Positions 42,745 to 55,281 are shown, counted from the stretch's first letter. The stretch is 64,000 bases of DNA from Laguncularia racemosa (GCA_037954665.1 JBBMOL010000021.1:1302001-1366000); one strand, 5' to 3'. Numbers and translations: made by a program. The notes: generated from the letters alone by a model not told the origin.

Positions 42745-45700
42745 ATGGTGGAAGTTGTCATAGTAGGAGGCGGCATAGCTGGCTTGGCCACCGCCCTGGC
42801 GTTGAAGAAGGTAGGGGTGAGGGCATTGGTGTTGGAGAGATCGAGTGAGCTGAGAACTATTGGGGCAGCGTTAGGTCTATATAGTAATGCATGGGTTGCG
42901 CTTGATGAACTTGGTGTTTCTCATAAGCTGTACCCTATTTGTGCTCCATTTACCGAGTAATGTTTTGAATTTCTACTCTCTCTTTTTTTTTTTGTTAATA
43001 TACTATTTGTCTTGGATTAGCTCCATTCTTAAACAATATACTTTGTTATGAAGTGTTGAAAGCATAAACAACATCGATTCGATATTTATATTTGGAGGAT
43101 ATTAACATAGGTTTAACGTAATACTAAAACTATGGCAAGCGTATCTATGTAGCTGCCATAGAATATTCTCACAAAGTTTAGTAATATTGTTATTAAGACA
43201 TTTTTAAGCCAAATTCCAGATATACAAATAATTTCAAAAACTTATTTCCTAATTAAAGATTTGATGATCGTCGTATTAATTTTTTCAGAGGATACATAAC
43301 TGATGTCAAGACTAAAACGGTTCAAGAAGTGAATTATGGTGCCAATAGCAATAGGTACGTTACTCGTTTTCTTCCTTTCGAGTGTCATCCTTGAATTCCA
43401 CATTTCTTGATCGATTAAAAGTTAAAATGCCCTTACTTTCCATTGCATAAACTTATCAATATTGTTTGTGTAGACGGAAACAAAGAAGAAAGCCTTTACT
43501 ACTATTTGCTACTTGAAATGGGAAAAAAAATTATTAGTACTAATACACCATGTACTTAAATCATTAATAAATAAATATAAATAATAAATAAACATGTAAT
43601 AATGATAGTATATATATATATTTTTTTTTAATCTGTTATTCATTTTTTTCGCATCTTAAAATTATATTAATACTTTATCTACCACTAATTGATACAAGTG
43701 ATATGTTTATACCACTCAAGTTTTTCTCACTTGAAACTGTCATTTTAATATTTTTGCTTTCTCATTGAACTGTCTAAGTAATTACAATGCAGAGATGAAG
43801 GTGGGTTAAGAACAATACATCCAAGGGCCCTATTGGAGGCCTTGGCAGAAGAACTACCTCCAAATTCCATTCGTTTTTCTTCTAAACTAAAATCCATTAG
43901 ACATGAACAAGAACAAGAGCAAGGCACAACCTACTATGCTCTTGAACTAGAAGATGGAGCTGTCATCAAAGCTAAGGTACTGCAATTTCCACGCAACTTA
44001 AGAAAATTCGTTGATGTACCAAGTAACCGCAAGTGATGTGACTAATAATAAAATGGTCGTAATTCAATACTAATTGTTTCATGGTAAATTGCGAAATGTA
44101 ACTTCAAGGGATAAACATGATGGTAAAGCAAGACCATGTCCTATATACCGCTCCAAATTCAATCCCTGGCCCCATGACCCAAGAGACTATGTCCCTTTAA
44201 TGCACCTATTAATCTGGAACGTGCACCCTTAAGATCGCCTTGGGAGGGAATTATACTGGATCACATTTAATAGGTTCAAACAGCATGGGAAATTTATGTA
44301 GGACACCATACTACAATCAATTGGGGGCTCAATAAAATTGGTCCAGTCAATTGTGGTCCAAAACCGAGGATTTGATGTACAATAGAAGTTGTAGTATGTT
44401 GGGGTAGGTAGAGATATTAATGATATTGGTTGGTAAGTGTATTTGATCTGTAGACGAAATAATCTTGGTTATTCATTTGATAAAGCCTTCTGTATATCGA
44501 AAAATTCCTTCACTATGTATAAGTGAAAGTACATCCTCCCTAAACATTTCTCTCTACTTTATCTCTTGGGCATGTTGTCAGTTATATTGACTTAACAAAT
44601 CTCAATTACCCTTTAGAATACTTAAATATTGCATGGGAGCATCTTTGAACAAAACTTCTGTGACATGTATCTCTTATAAAACAAGTTTATTGATGTTCAA
44701 TCATCCTGTAAGCTTTTTTTTTTTTTTCTTTCACGCATATAGGTTGTGATAGGATGTGATGGGGTGCATTCCCTGATCGCGCAATGGCTAGGGCTTGCTA
44801 CACCAGTCCGCTCGGGTCGATATGGAATTCGTGGATTGGCATTTTATCCACAAGGTCATGGACTTAACCGTGAAATTCGTCAGTTTGTTGGTAAGGGAAA
44901 AAGGGGCGGTTTTGTTCCTCTCAATGACAAAGAAGTCTACTGGTTTTTGGTTTTCAAGTTTGCTGGTGAAGGTAAATGATGAAAAAATGCTTGAACCTTC
45001 ATTTTATAAGCTAGGAATAATAATTGCAGTGCCTACTATCAATTGTATATCCCCTTCTATGGCATTAGGATGGATATGATTTTATTGGTTCAATTTACCT
45101 TTTCAAATCAAAACAAAACATAAAGTAGGGTTTAGTTTTTTCATTAATCTGAATCAAACCATATGATTTGGTTTGAAGATTTTTTAAACTACAGAAGATT
45201 AGTTTGATTTAATTCAATTTATGGTTAAAATATAAATATTTTTTTTAAAGATGTGACATAATCGACTGAATAAAAACAAGCATTAATGACAAAAATTTAA
45301 GTCATTTTTCACTAGAAAGATGAAACTACCCTATCGAAATATGCTAATCAAACAATTCTTATAATTGATATTGATTCTGACATTCGTGCTAATTTAGTGC
45401 TTAAATGTTCTTTTATTTTTAGGCAAGGACATGCCAAGTGAGCCAGAATCAATCCAAAGAGAAGTGATTGAAAAATTAGCTAAAGATTTCCCTCTAGAGT
45501 ACCTTGACATTGTAAAACAAGCAAATCTTTCGGAATTAACTTGTGTGCCATTAATGCTAAGGTATCCATGGGACTTAATATTGAAAAATGTAAGGGTAGG
45601 AAATGTTACAGTGGTAGGAGATGCGATGCATCCGATGACATCGGAACTAGGCCAAGGGGGGTGCTTGGCCCTAGAGGATGCAGTGGTCTTAGGGCGACAT

Positions 45701-45997
45701 ATTGGAAATTCAATCACTAAAAATGGAGCACTTATTCCTACACTCATTGGCCCTGCTATAGAAGGATATGTGAAGGAGAGGAGGTGGCGGGCTGCCATGA
45801 TTATAACAGCGTCGTTCTTATCGGGATGGGTTCAACAAGATGGATCTAACTGGTGGATGAAATTCCTAAGAGATTTGTTCTATAAGTTTTTACTAGCAAG
45901 AGTTATTGATTCTGTCAAATATGATTGTGGCAAATTGCCCTGCATTTCAAACTCTCATTTGGAGGTAGTGGACAAGACATACAATAAAATGGACTAG
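42745..45997 (+). CDS. FAD-dependent monooxygenase (plant MO1/MO2-like), five exons
   Basis: Exons 42745-42956, 43289-43354, 43793-43976, 44743-44971 and 45423-45997 join in frame with GT..AG borders to give 421 residues, the usual family length. The product would use FAD and NAD(P)H to hydroxylate a small, probably aromatic, substrate. The substrate is unknown, and relatives resemble bacterial salicylate hydroxylases. Seen: N-terminal Rossmann fold GGGIAG (residues 8-13) with Glu31 at the end of the second strand to bind ribose; DG motif GCDGVHS (158-164); GD motif GDAMHP (296-301) with GQGG (307-310); a C-terminal helical part with SGWVQQDGS and two Trp. The N-terminus begins almost at the FAD fold, so no plastid transit peptide; probably cytosolic. 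ATG 42745 is the first in frame. Exon 2 and the last exon recur as broken copies at 855-1545 and 41005-41268. Confidence 0.93.
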
Positions 45998-46088
45998 ATT
46001 TTCATCATGTACAAGCTTACAATTGACAGTAACAAAGGTGATCTCAAGTTGTTCATGTTGTATTAAATTATCTATTGAATGCTATTGT

Positions 46089-46094
46089 AATAAA
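46089..46094 (+). terminator. Likely poly(A) signal of the monooxygenase gene
   Basis: AATAAA 92 bases after the stop codon, preceded by T-rich and TGT-containing sequence (46049-46070) as in plant 3' ends. Another AATAAA overlaps the last codons at 45983 and is less likely to be used. Confidence 0.5.
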
Positions 46095-46109
46095 CTCAAT
46101 TTTAAGGTT

Positions 46110-46949
46110 TGTATCTAAAATTTTGTTCCTTGAATCTAAATCATTTATTAAGAATTTTTTTTTTCTTTTAAGCTAATTATGTCTACAGTAATCCTCGCTT
46201 ACATTGCGCCTACTAATATTGATTGACAATCATCTAACCTATTTATTAGTATATATCTGAAAAGAGGGTTGAATGCTAGCCGTTTGATATATCGATAGCG
46301 TACCCTTGGAGTTGCTTGAAGAAGATGGTGATCATGTCTCTTTTTCTCAGCATTCAACGCCATTAGAGAATAGTTAATGTCATTATTGGATTGTAAATTC
46401 AACTTCAACTCCTTTAATCATATCCATAGGAAAGCTAGCGATGATGCTTACTTGTTGGCCTCAAAAGGCAAGAAGGATGTGAGCATGAGTGTTATGATTT
46501 TGAACCATCTACCCCATCTTCAATCCTTGATTTTATTTTAATTTTTTAACTGTGTTTTTGGACTTCCTTATACTCTTTCTTTTCTTCTTTCGAAATTCCC
46601 ATATTTAATAAATTAAAGTGACTTTTATGACGAAAAATATAGCTAATAGGATTGGGAAAGATAAATTACAAGTCATAAAATCCTCATTCCAACATCTAGA
46701 GAATTATCTATCTTGATGAAAAAGGATGCAATAGGAATGATTTGCCATGTATAGAGCTTGTTACGAATGAGAAAAGGGCAAATGAGTACCAACATGATAT
46801 TCAAATCATATTACATAGTCCAAGAACGCAAAAGCCTAGAAATACTTTATCATTTTATACATGCATCCACTTATAATAGGATATAACCAATAGCGCATTT
46901 TATAATAGAAATGAGCATGAAAAATAGTAGTTATAACTTTTTTTGTAAC
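46110..46949. other. Non-coding interval downstream of the gene
   Basis: A T-run at 46155-46168. No gene recognised. The open frame on the minus strand at 46408-46199 shows no known motif. Confidence 0.4.
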
Positions 46950-47322
46950 TTTTCTTAGATAATTGTCTTCATAGTAATATAAAAAGAAAGAACGAACAAG
47001 AAAGCAGAGAACTTTACAACCCCAAAATATTGGTACTCATTAGGTTTTTGAAATTCATAGAACAAACTCTATTTAAAACTTCCCCTTATGCTAAGAAGTT
47101 CATTCTCATTGAAAATATAAATAAAAGTTCACAAATGACAACTTTCCACAAGTTATGGAAGTCAAACCTAATACATCAAATCATTCTACCAAATACATCA
47201 ACTTTTGATAGGTACAAAACATGAATTTGAGACAATCATTCATTTCTATCAAAAGTTTACAAAATATCTCCTTACCTTACTCCATAACTTTGGAGTATTC
47301 TTAGAAAATCTTGAATCCTAAC
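46950..47322 (-). repeat. Copia LTR (3' LTR, minus strand), approximate
   Basis: On the minus strand the sequence AAGGAGGAATG (polypurine tract, about 47333-47323) is followed by TTAGGATTCAAGATTTTC, the typical join between a copia interior and its 3' LTR. The far end is not resolved, and no partner LTR was found in the window. Confidence 0.55.
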
Positions 47323-47570
47323 ATTCCTCCTTAAGATTTTTCTTCAAGATTCCCACTGTTGCCTTTGAAGCTTCAAATATTCCCTTTGATAATGCCTTTG
47401 TCATTGTATTGGTAAGTTGCTCTTCTATCCTACAGTGAGTCAATTGCACTTCACCTTCCTTTTCAACTTTCCTTATAGCATGAAATTCGGCATTAATATG
47501 CTTAGTGTGGCCAAGGTCTATAGGGTTTTTTACCATTTTGATATACGTAAATCTACAGATCGAATCCAAA
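47323..47570 (-). pseudogene. Copia RNase H C-terminal fragment
   Basis: 83 open codons on the minus strand (47569-47318): MVKNPIDLGHTKHINAEFHA, VQLTHCRIEEQLTNTMTKAL, SKGIFEA. This is the end of a copia polyprotein (family pattern 'NPvfHgRTKHI-i-yHfiR' and 'qiADimTKaL'). The segment before residue 12 or so is foreign, so the rest of pol has been cut away. The remnant ends at the polypurine tract of the adjoining LTR. Confidence 0.85.
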
Positions 47571-48164
47571 CATGGTAGGATCTCTTCAAGAGTATAAGGG
47601 TTTGTTTAATATTGAATCAATAGATAATAAACAAGGATATGAACAACTTCTCCAATAGATATAACATACTAAGGGAAGATCGAACTACACACAACTACCT
47701 GATATGATGCACAAGTAAGCTATATGGTTTGCTTGCCATAATATAAGAAAATGGATAAGAACAAAAATATTGAATGAGAAAAGCTCACACAATATGTAAA
47801 ATGAAATAGTATCATTCAATTGTTGTTTTCATAGGGTTACATAAAACTACTTATACTTAACTAGTTACAACTAAGAAAATAACTAAAAAAGAAAGTAATA
47901 TAGTAAAAAAAATATTAGCCAATATCCTACTAAAGTGATTCCTTTGGATTCCTTGATGAAATTAAGGAAAATTCCATACCTATCTGAAGATTTATGCTTT
48001 GTTCAAACTCGAGCTCTAGGGCCTTTAGCAAACCGTCAACTTTCAAAAACATTGATCTTTGAATTGATTTTAGAAACATGTTCAAAATCATGGCTTCCTT
48101 TAGGAAACTAAAATAGAATTGCAAGCATTCTTCTCTTTGGAACTAGTCTTTCCTTCTTCTTTTG

Positions 48165-48195
<31 letters not shown>

Positions 48196-48249
48196 TTCTT
48201 CACAAAGTGATTCTATAGACTAAATACCCTTTGGAATAAGTTTTTTCAT
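47571..48249. other. Unassigned interval with A26 run
   Basis: May hold the LTR of the adjoining gypsy fragment, but no second copy exists to prove it. A run of 26 A lies at 48170-48195, after 'tttgacagc'. The minus-strand frame at 48124-47930 has no known motif. Confidence 0.4.
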
Positions 48250-49200
48250 CACTTATCATAGTTCCTCATAACATCCTTTCCACCTAATGATTTAAACCCT
48301 CTATCTTAGCTCAATTCATGGCTCTTCCTTGGATGGGAACCCTGTTTGAAACTTGATTCCCATCATTTTCCTAGGACTGATAAAGATTTACCCTCAAATC
48401 TCATGAGTCATCTATAAAGTCTTCATCGTAATCCAAAACATAGGTTGATATATCTACAACGTTGAATGTAGCAATAACACCTCTAAATCCACCTTATTAC
48501 TCCAACTAATAAGCACTATCATTAATCTACTTAAGAATTTTGAATGGTCCATCTACTATTGGCACTTTTGCCTCTTATTTGAAAACCTCTCCTTCCGAAG
48601 ATGAACCTATGTTAAATCTCTAGGTTGAAACTTCTTATGCTTTCTTTCCCTATCTCCATACTATTTCTATTTGGCTACTATCTTCTTAAGCTTCTTAGCC
48701 ACTTTCTAGTATAATTTCTAAGTCTCTTTAGCCTTTTTAATAGCAATAAGACTTTCCTCCCTAGAAGCTGCTATAGGTATCATATCCAACGGAATAGTAG
48801 AATTATACCCATATACAATTTTAAAATATGTCTTTCTTATAAAATTATGAGTTGAACCTGTTATAAGCAATTTCACAATAGATAAGCATTTATCCTAGTC
48901 TACTAAATTCTTGCCCACAATTGCTTTAAGTAAAGCTCCAAGCATACGGTTGGCAACTTTTATTTGTCCATCAATTTAAGAATGATAAATAGTACTAAAC
49001 ATTAACTTGATACCCAATTTTTTCACAATGTCTTCTAAAAGAAACTTGACATCCCTATTTGAAACTATGCTACGAGGAACTTTGTGTAACCTGACAACTT
49101 CTTGCAAAAAGAGTTTAGATATATAGGAAGCATTATTTATCTTATTGTATAGAATGAAATGTGCCATTTTATTGAATTAGTCTTCTATATGGAGGATCAG
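48250..49200 (-). pseudogene. Gypsy integrase and pol C-terminus fragment
   Basis: Minus strand from about 49200 down: MAHFILYNKINNASYISKLF, LQEVVRLHKVPRSIVSNRDV, KFLLEDIVKKLGIKLMFST, IYHS, stop, IDGQIKVANRMLGALL. These are the core of a gypsy integrase (SDRD seen as SNRD, and QTEV as QIKV, so two catalytic acids are lost). It continues through VYGYNSTIPLDMIPI and GVIATFNVVDISTYVLDYDE to a C-terminal VPIQGRAMN (the GPITRARA equivalent). It is similar to GyA and GyB pol. Gag, RT and RNase H are absent. Confidence 0.82.
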
Positions 49201-49671
49201 TTTCAACTTTCAACATGATTCATCATATACTACTCCACTAGATTTAAAAATCTAAAGGATTTTAATTTTCAACTTGTATCAAATTGAGAATGAGCAATAG
49301 ATGAAAATTGCATCATTAGTAATGATAGGACTAGCACTATAATAGTTTTGATGGATACATAGAGACAATTCATGGAAATCTTTTATTGAAGCTCTAGAAA
49401 CTTAATAATTCATGTCCTTAGGATATGAGGATGTCTTTGTTTCTCTTTCTAGACTTACATATGATTTGTTGATGAATATCAAACAACATTTGAGGAACTT
49501 TCTAATCGTGTTGGTTTATCATAGTCATTTCTTCTTAATTGTTTTGTCTCGAGATTAAAGTCTGTTTTATGTATAGAAGTTCAAATTGCTAGGACTAATT
49601 CTTTGATACATGCTATTTAGCATGTCTAGATGCATGAGGCTAAATTTTCTAATCATTTTCACTCTTCCTAT

Positions 49672-49985
49672 CCTTCTAACCCTCATATCCCTTCTTATTC
49701 TTCTAACTTGTTCCCTATTGTAATCATTATTATATTCATTTTAATATGCTAAGTGATGTGTGAAACTTTTATTGACTCTTACTTACAATGAAATATTACA
49801 CGTAATATTTCACTTCTAATGAATCGTTCCTTCTAAACCTTATATCTCTTCTCATTCTTCTAGCCTGTTCCCTATTGTAATCATTATTATATTCATTCTA
49901 ATATGCTCAATGATGTGTGAAACTTTTACTTACTCTTACTTATAATGAAGTATTATACATGACATTTCACTTCTAATGAATCATC
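49672..49985. repeat. 157-bp tandem duplication, two copies
   Basis: 'ccttctaaccctcatatccc' at 49672 recurs as 'ccttctaaaccttatatctc' at 49829. The copies agree through 'ttccctattgtaatcattat' and 'gtgatgtgtgaaactttta' to 'cacttctaatgaatc'. Diverged by scattered substitutions, so not recent. No coding content recognised. Confidence 0.85.
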
Positions 49986-50689
49986 TTTCTTTTTATGGAC
50001 CTAACTTAGGATTTGGTCTCTATAAACCTTGGCAAGGGCCTTACTGGGCTGGAACCAGCTTGGAATTGCTACTTCACGGTTCCTTAAGTGGAGAAATTGG
50101 GACCAACTAGTTTAAGGCTAGTTCCAAGACCACGGTTATTGATTTGACATAGATTAAGGAAACCTATCCACATATATTAAATCAATGCAAATAAGTAAAT
50201 AAAGTAAGAAATAACTTCAAGTACAATCCCTACTTCCCTACCTTTTAAGCCTTGAGATCTCGTAGCCTTTTTAAGCTAACTGAATAGTAAATAGATGAGA
50301 TGGAGCACATAAAAGATTGATTATGCATTTTATATAAAATAACGATAAAAAAACGCCAAATAATTTTTTTTTTTTTAATAAACTCATATTGAATGATTAA
50401 GGTATGTCTATTTAGGAGAATCCTGCTTTATAGACATTGGGAAAAAGGATTCATTTTTTTATTGCAAATTGCATATACCCAAATATCATCCTACATAGAT
50501 TAATAAGATAATCTCAATAGAAAATATACCATGTTCCTTTCTAATTGTTAAAATTTGGGATAGGGTCCAAATAATTAATCCAATTTGGAGCGGTCTAGAG
50601 TTTTATGTGGTTGTTCCCAAAATAAAGCTCTTTAGATTAACCCTCCTATCTTAACCTCTTTTAAAAAGGCATTTGATTTTTCATGTGCA
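49986..50689. other. Unassigned interval
   Basis: No gene recognised. 50030-50130 has a slightly more G+C-rich, gene-like composition without a motif. A T-run lies at 50368-50376. Confidence 0.35.
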
Positions 50690-51370
50690 GGGAGTAAAAT
50701 TACAAACATTTTGTATAATTTTATGAATGGAGAATAATTTTAAGAACATTTTTAAGTTTTTAGGAACCTTTGAGTAGATTTACAAACTTAAAGTAATAAT
50801 CAGCTTTAACTAAATTCATGAAATATATAATGATTTTATAAACATTTAAGTTTATAAAATTACTTAAATGTTCATAACAAATTTAATGTTACTAACATTT
50901 GAGTTAAGTCAATTTTCTTTAATGTTTTTACAAAATTAAATAAAATTATGAACGTTGAGTGATGTTACAAATATTAGAGCAAAATGAAAATGAAATAAGT
51001 GAAATTATGAACTATAAGAGCTTTTACGATATATATTGAAATTTTACATTAAATAAAATAAAAAAGAAGAAGAAGAAGAACAAGTTGCTTAAGTAAATTT
51101 GTGAACATAAGATAAATTATGAACTTTTATGTGAAATTATGAAATATGAAGACATTAAGTTTAATTACAAGTTTACGTACAGCTACAAACTATGAAATTA
51201 AATTACGAATTACTAAATCCTTTTACAAACTTTATAAGATTTAAAGAAGTTATATCCTTTTAAAAGGCTTTTGAATAGATTTATGAAATAGAAGAGGATT
51301 TACAAAAATTTAAGGCATTTTCTAAATTAATAAAAAATTACTTATTTTTAAGAGCTTTTAAGGGGAGTTA
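50690..51370. repeat. A+T-rich region of repeated 'aaattatgaac / tttacaaac' words
   Basis: About 680 bases made of loosely periodic words such as 'attacaaac', 'attatgaac', 'tttacaaac', 'ttataaacat', recurring every 20-40 bases, with a GAA tract at 51065-51081. It reads as a highly diverged tandem repeat. No coding content. Confidence 0.5.
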
Positions 51371-52908
51371 TAATTTTTTAGGATGGATATATTCAAACGT
51401 TATCTAGTTAATTTACGAAGGCAAAAAACTACTAAAAGAAAACACCTTGTTGATCAAACAAACAAACAATAAAAACGTTTTCTCATGAATTATGTGAATT
51501 GAACCTTAGAGAGTAATGGAGGAAACATCAAAATAATAGGAAGACAAGCTTTCTGTTTGGTGTCTTTAGTGAAAAATAATCCGAGAATATACTTCTGACC
51601 TTATCTCTTATGTCCCATTATGTGGGTAGATATTCTCGTGTTAGTTCAAGAATAAGACATCCATTATATTTGCACAATATAGAAGAACAACTTGGTGCCA
51701 AATCTCTATCATATACTAAAATAGATTTCAATTTGATAAAAGGATTTGAATTTTACAATAAATATGGACTGGTTGGAAGGTTATGATTTATATAGTCATT
51801 CACCATAGAAAATGTAGTTCGGGAAGTTGATCGAAAGTTGTCCAATAAGGAATTAGACCATAGAAATTCCAAAATAGAGAGTAAAATATGCTAATCATCC
51901 TACAACATTAGAATTTAAATAAAAAAGAATATATTCTTTTTTTTTTCTATTGAAAGTTAATCACTTTTTCTGTTCAATTATTTAAAGTTACTATTATCTA
52001 ATAGTATGAACTTTGCGCCTTCAATAAAATAAATTAGGTTTAGATATCCCTTAATAATATTAATATATTTCTTTTCTTTTTTTTATCAAGGGTTAGTCAC
52101 CTTTTCCTTTTTCAGTCATTTCAAACTTTAAACCTTCTCTCTTTTCTCTAACCAATGCCGCAAGTCCAATAAATTAATATTTAATATTTTATTTCATTTA
52201 TTTTAGATTTTAATTTTTCTCTCTCTAATATATTATTTCGTTAAATCTAACGAGTTCATTTTGGATTTTGATGAAAAGATCCTTCTCCTTCATCAACGGC
52301 TCAATTTCATCTTCAAAATTAAAGGTAAGGTAACTTTAATATTTTATTCCATATCTTTGTTTGATTTTCTTGTTTTCCTATATGTTAATTCAGAAAACAT
52401 TAGTGTATTATACTATAATAATTTATTTGATATGATACTTATAATTTTTTATTTTATCTAGAAATTTTAACATTTTAAAAGCATGGAAATACTTAGGCTG
52501 TCAATAAATCTAAATTAAAGTTACATTTGAATAAGAGCAACATATGATTACTAAATTGGATGTATTGATTTATTAGAAAATTAATCAATTTCGATGTTCT
52601 TAAATAGCAAGAATGGCACATGATATCTTAAGCATACTAATATGTATAGTAATTTCAAAATCTACGTATATTTAGTATTAGTAGTTAAATCCTTGATTAG
52701 TATCACAGTTCATTAAAACAAAAAATTGTAGCTCTTTCATATACAAAGGATGGGATCTAAAAAGAAGGTAATAAACTATTTCATTTTTAAGACTATTTTA
52801 GCATCATTTAATTTTTCATTAATACAATTTTTTATATACAAATTCTCTTACTATCTCTCTTAAAAACTAACAAAAAAACAAGATTAATTTGGAAATTACC
52901 ACTAGTAG
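51371..52908. other. Unassigned A+T-rich interval
   Basis: No gene recognised. 52261-52325 looks like a short exon followed by 'gtaagg' (codons MDFDEKILLLHQRLNFIF), but without a partner exon or known motif this is not supported. Confidence 0.35.
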
Positions 52909-53149
52909 AGTTATGCAAGTGGGATAGGTTGTGCGGGCTAGCCTATTTAATCAATAAAAAAATACGAGTTTGGGTTGCAAAATTTTAGCTCTCACATAAA
53001 GCAAGCTACCCCACATTGACCTAGCCCATTTAACTTTAAAAATGTGGGGAAAAAATGCAAGTAGGCGCGTTAACCCACGAGTTAATGTTGGCCAACTTAC
53101 TTGCAAAAAATGCAGTTTAGGCCATTTAACTCGCTTTACCAACCCTTAG
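52909..53149. mobile_element. hAT-like MITE, 241 bp
   Basis: Flanked by 'actagtag' (52901-52908) and 'gctagtag' (53149/53150-53156), seven of eight bases identical. Left end AGTTATGCAAGTGGGATAGG. The right end read inverted is CTAAGGGTTGGTAAAGCGAG. Both are degenerate forms of an AGGGTTGGCAAGCGGG-like terminus. The interior is unusually G+C-rich for the region, with mirrored 'gggctagcctatttaa' and 'ttaactcgc' words. The minus-strand open frame 53142-52951 is inside it and is not a gene. Confidence 0.68.
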
Positions 53150-53156
53150 CTAGTAG

Positions 53157-54189
53157 TAATATCTCATTGAGTTATGGTTAAATTTAGTACTATGATATTT
53201 TGTAGCCAATCAATATTTAGATTTTTTATATTTGAACAAACTTAATTTTATTAAACTTTTATTAGGCTTTTTATGTTTAATTATTAAAAATATGTTATTT
53301 TTATTTATAAACATTAATTTTATGATTGCTCTTATCCTAAGCATCTATAACTATATAATAGATTTATTAACAATTATTTAATTGATAAATAGGTCTAATT
53401 CAAATACAAAACACATTTATTAAATAGATTGAATTATGGATTAAGGTTGTCAAAACACGAAACTGTTTAAATAAGAATACAAGACACAATAGGTTAATAC
53501 GAATTGTCAATCCTATTATTATCTTTACGAGACATTCAATGATTATTATTTACATTTGCAAGACACTTCATTTTTCTTGAAAATGTAAAATTAAAGGGCA
53601 TAATATCATAAAATACCCTTTAAAAATAAAAATTTTCATAAAGTAACTTATAAATATAAAAAGGGAATCTCTGAATAGGTTACTCTATGAACTCACCATT
53701 TTATTAATTTATAAGATATTTCCATCATTAGTATTTCGAAAATTTTGTGCTTTTTAATAAATGAACCTAATAAATTTAACTGTAAACTAGCTAATATTTT
53801 GAAGAGGTTTAGGGCCCCTTCAACCTTCTATGGATCCATGGTATTAACTCTTATAATGTGAATATATATATATAATAATTTCAATCGATTTTAGTATCCT
53901 AATAAACTACTTAATATTAGCTATAAAAAAAATGCTTAAGAGAACCCACGATCCACACTATTTAAAATAAATAAATAAATAAACAAATAGTAACATAAAT
54001 ACAAGAAAGGCAAAAGCAATATAAAAGAATCAAACCCGCAACTTTATGCTTTTTTAAAAGGATTATCAACCCCACTACGAAAATATTGCTAGGGAAAAGA
54101 AAATAAATATTAGTATTTTTGAAAATATTTTCATAAATATATCAATTCAAAAAATAATTACAAGAATATTCCACCATTACCTCATTAGA
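53157..54189. other. Unassigned A+T-rich interval
   Basis: Contains (TA)n at about 53861-53876 and an (AAAT)n tract at 53967-53983. The 'ggttgtcaaaacacgaaact' at 53446 resembles a MITE terminus, but no partner end or duplication was found. Confidence 0.4.
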
Positions 54190-54733
54190 ACAATAGCTAC
54201 AACTTCCAACCAATTTGCTCATCAAAGGCGCCATTCCGCCTTCAAAGTAAACTCGCTCTTCCAACAAACTATCCTACTAGTGACACTTACAATGTTTAAG
54301 TCCAACTTGATCTCTCCATATCCGCTCCAAGGTCATAAATCATGCCATTTTCCCTCACTTAAATTCATGACACCCTTGTCATAAGGTCAAGCTACTATCA
54401 ATACCTTGATCCAAAGATCACCAACCTTCCTCCACTTGTTGTCAAACTGCAGTCAAAATCTTCTTCACTAGGACTTCAGACTACCATAGACTCCCTCTAG
54501 CCCTCACCCCTCACACCACTGTCCAGGATCAACTCTTGCTTAGCTACCTAATAGTAGGGTGGCCCACCAAAGCACATTTATAAAGATTATGGTCGATTTT
54601 TATGATGATCTTACTTGTGACACAAAGCCATGTGAGAAGGCAACCTTTCTCCTAAAGTTATAGGGCTAAGATTTCATTCTTGAACAAAAATGCATATATT
54701 TTTTTTAATTTATTTCATCTATTCTAAAAAAAA

Positions 54734-54736
<3 letters not shown>

Positions 54737-54771
<35 letters not shown>

Positions 54772-54779
54772 AATATAAT
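54737..54779 (+). repeat. Run of 43 consecutive G
   Basis: Uninterrupted poly(dG) preceded by 'ctaaaaaaaaggagggg' and followed by 'cc'. Very long for any genome and striking in such an A+T-rich region. It could form G-quadruplexes on the plus strand. It may also be a sequencing or gap-filling artefact. Confidence 0.95.
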
Positions 54780-55268
54780 AGACGCAAAGAAGAATAAAAG
54801 TCCATAAACATGTAATGGAAATATTTGCATGCCTTCATCACCTTCTAGAAAGCTTGTGCCCCAAAGATTTCAATTGCTAAAATGATATGTCCAATGAGCA
54901 TTATTGAAGTTGGAAAAACCACTTGTTCTTTCGAATCATTGCTAATCTTTCAAATCCTTGTTGTAGAGTCTATAAATTCTATGACATTCGCCATCTATTT
55001 TCATTGTTCAACTCTTTGACAATCAACTATAGCAACGGATGTTGTAACAAAACTAAATGAAAAAATAGTAAGAGTGGAGCTCTACTAACCCCTTCCATTG
55101 GAGTTAGAGTCCCTTTTTTTACTATGCACTAGTGATTCCAATAAAAATGATGTCCTTCCTCTAGTGACTACTTCAAGCTTATCTATATGAGCCCATTTGT
55201 CAATATAAACTACTCACATATTAGATACATTGGGTAGCATTTTAGTAGCTCAATACGACTAAAATGTT

Positions 55269-55281
55269 GGCTCTAATACCA
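55269..55281 (-). other. Possible tRNA-Met primer-binding site
   Basis: Minus strand TGGTATTAGAGCC, directly inside the right-hand repeat that begins TGACACA at 55284. Confidence 0.5.

Noticed and set aside
43745..43927. 60-codon minus-strand open frame
   Set aside because: Antisense of exon 3 of the monooxygenase.
45394..45798. 134-codon minus-strand open frame
   Set aside because: Antisense of the last exon of the monooxygenase, whose plus-strand motifs are clear.
52261..52461. Possible exon with 'gtaagg' donor
   Set aside because: No second exon, no known motif, and the rest of the frame is typical chance A+T-rich sequence.
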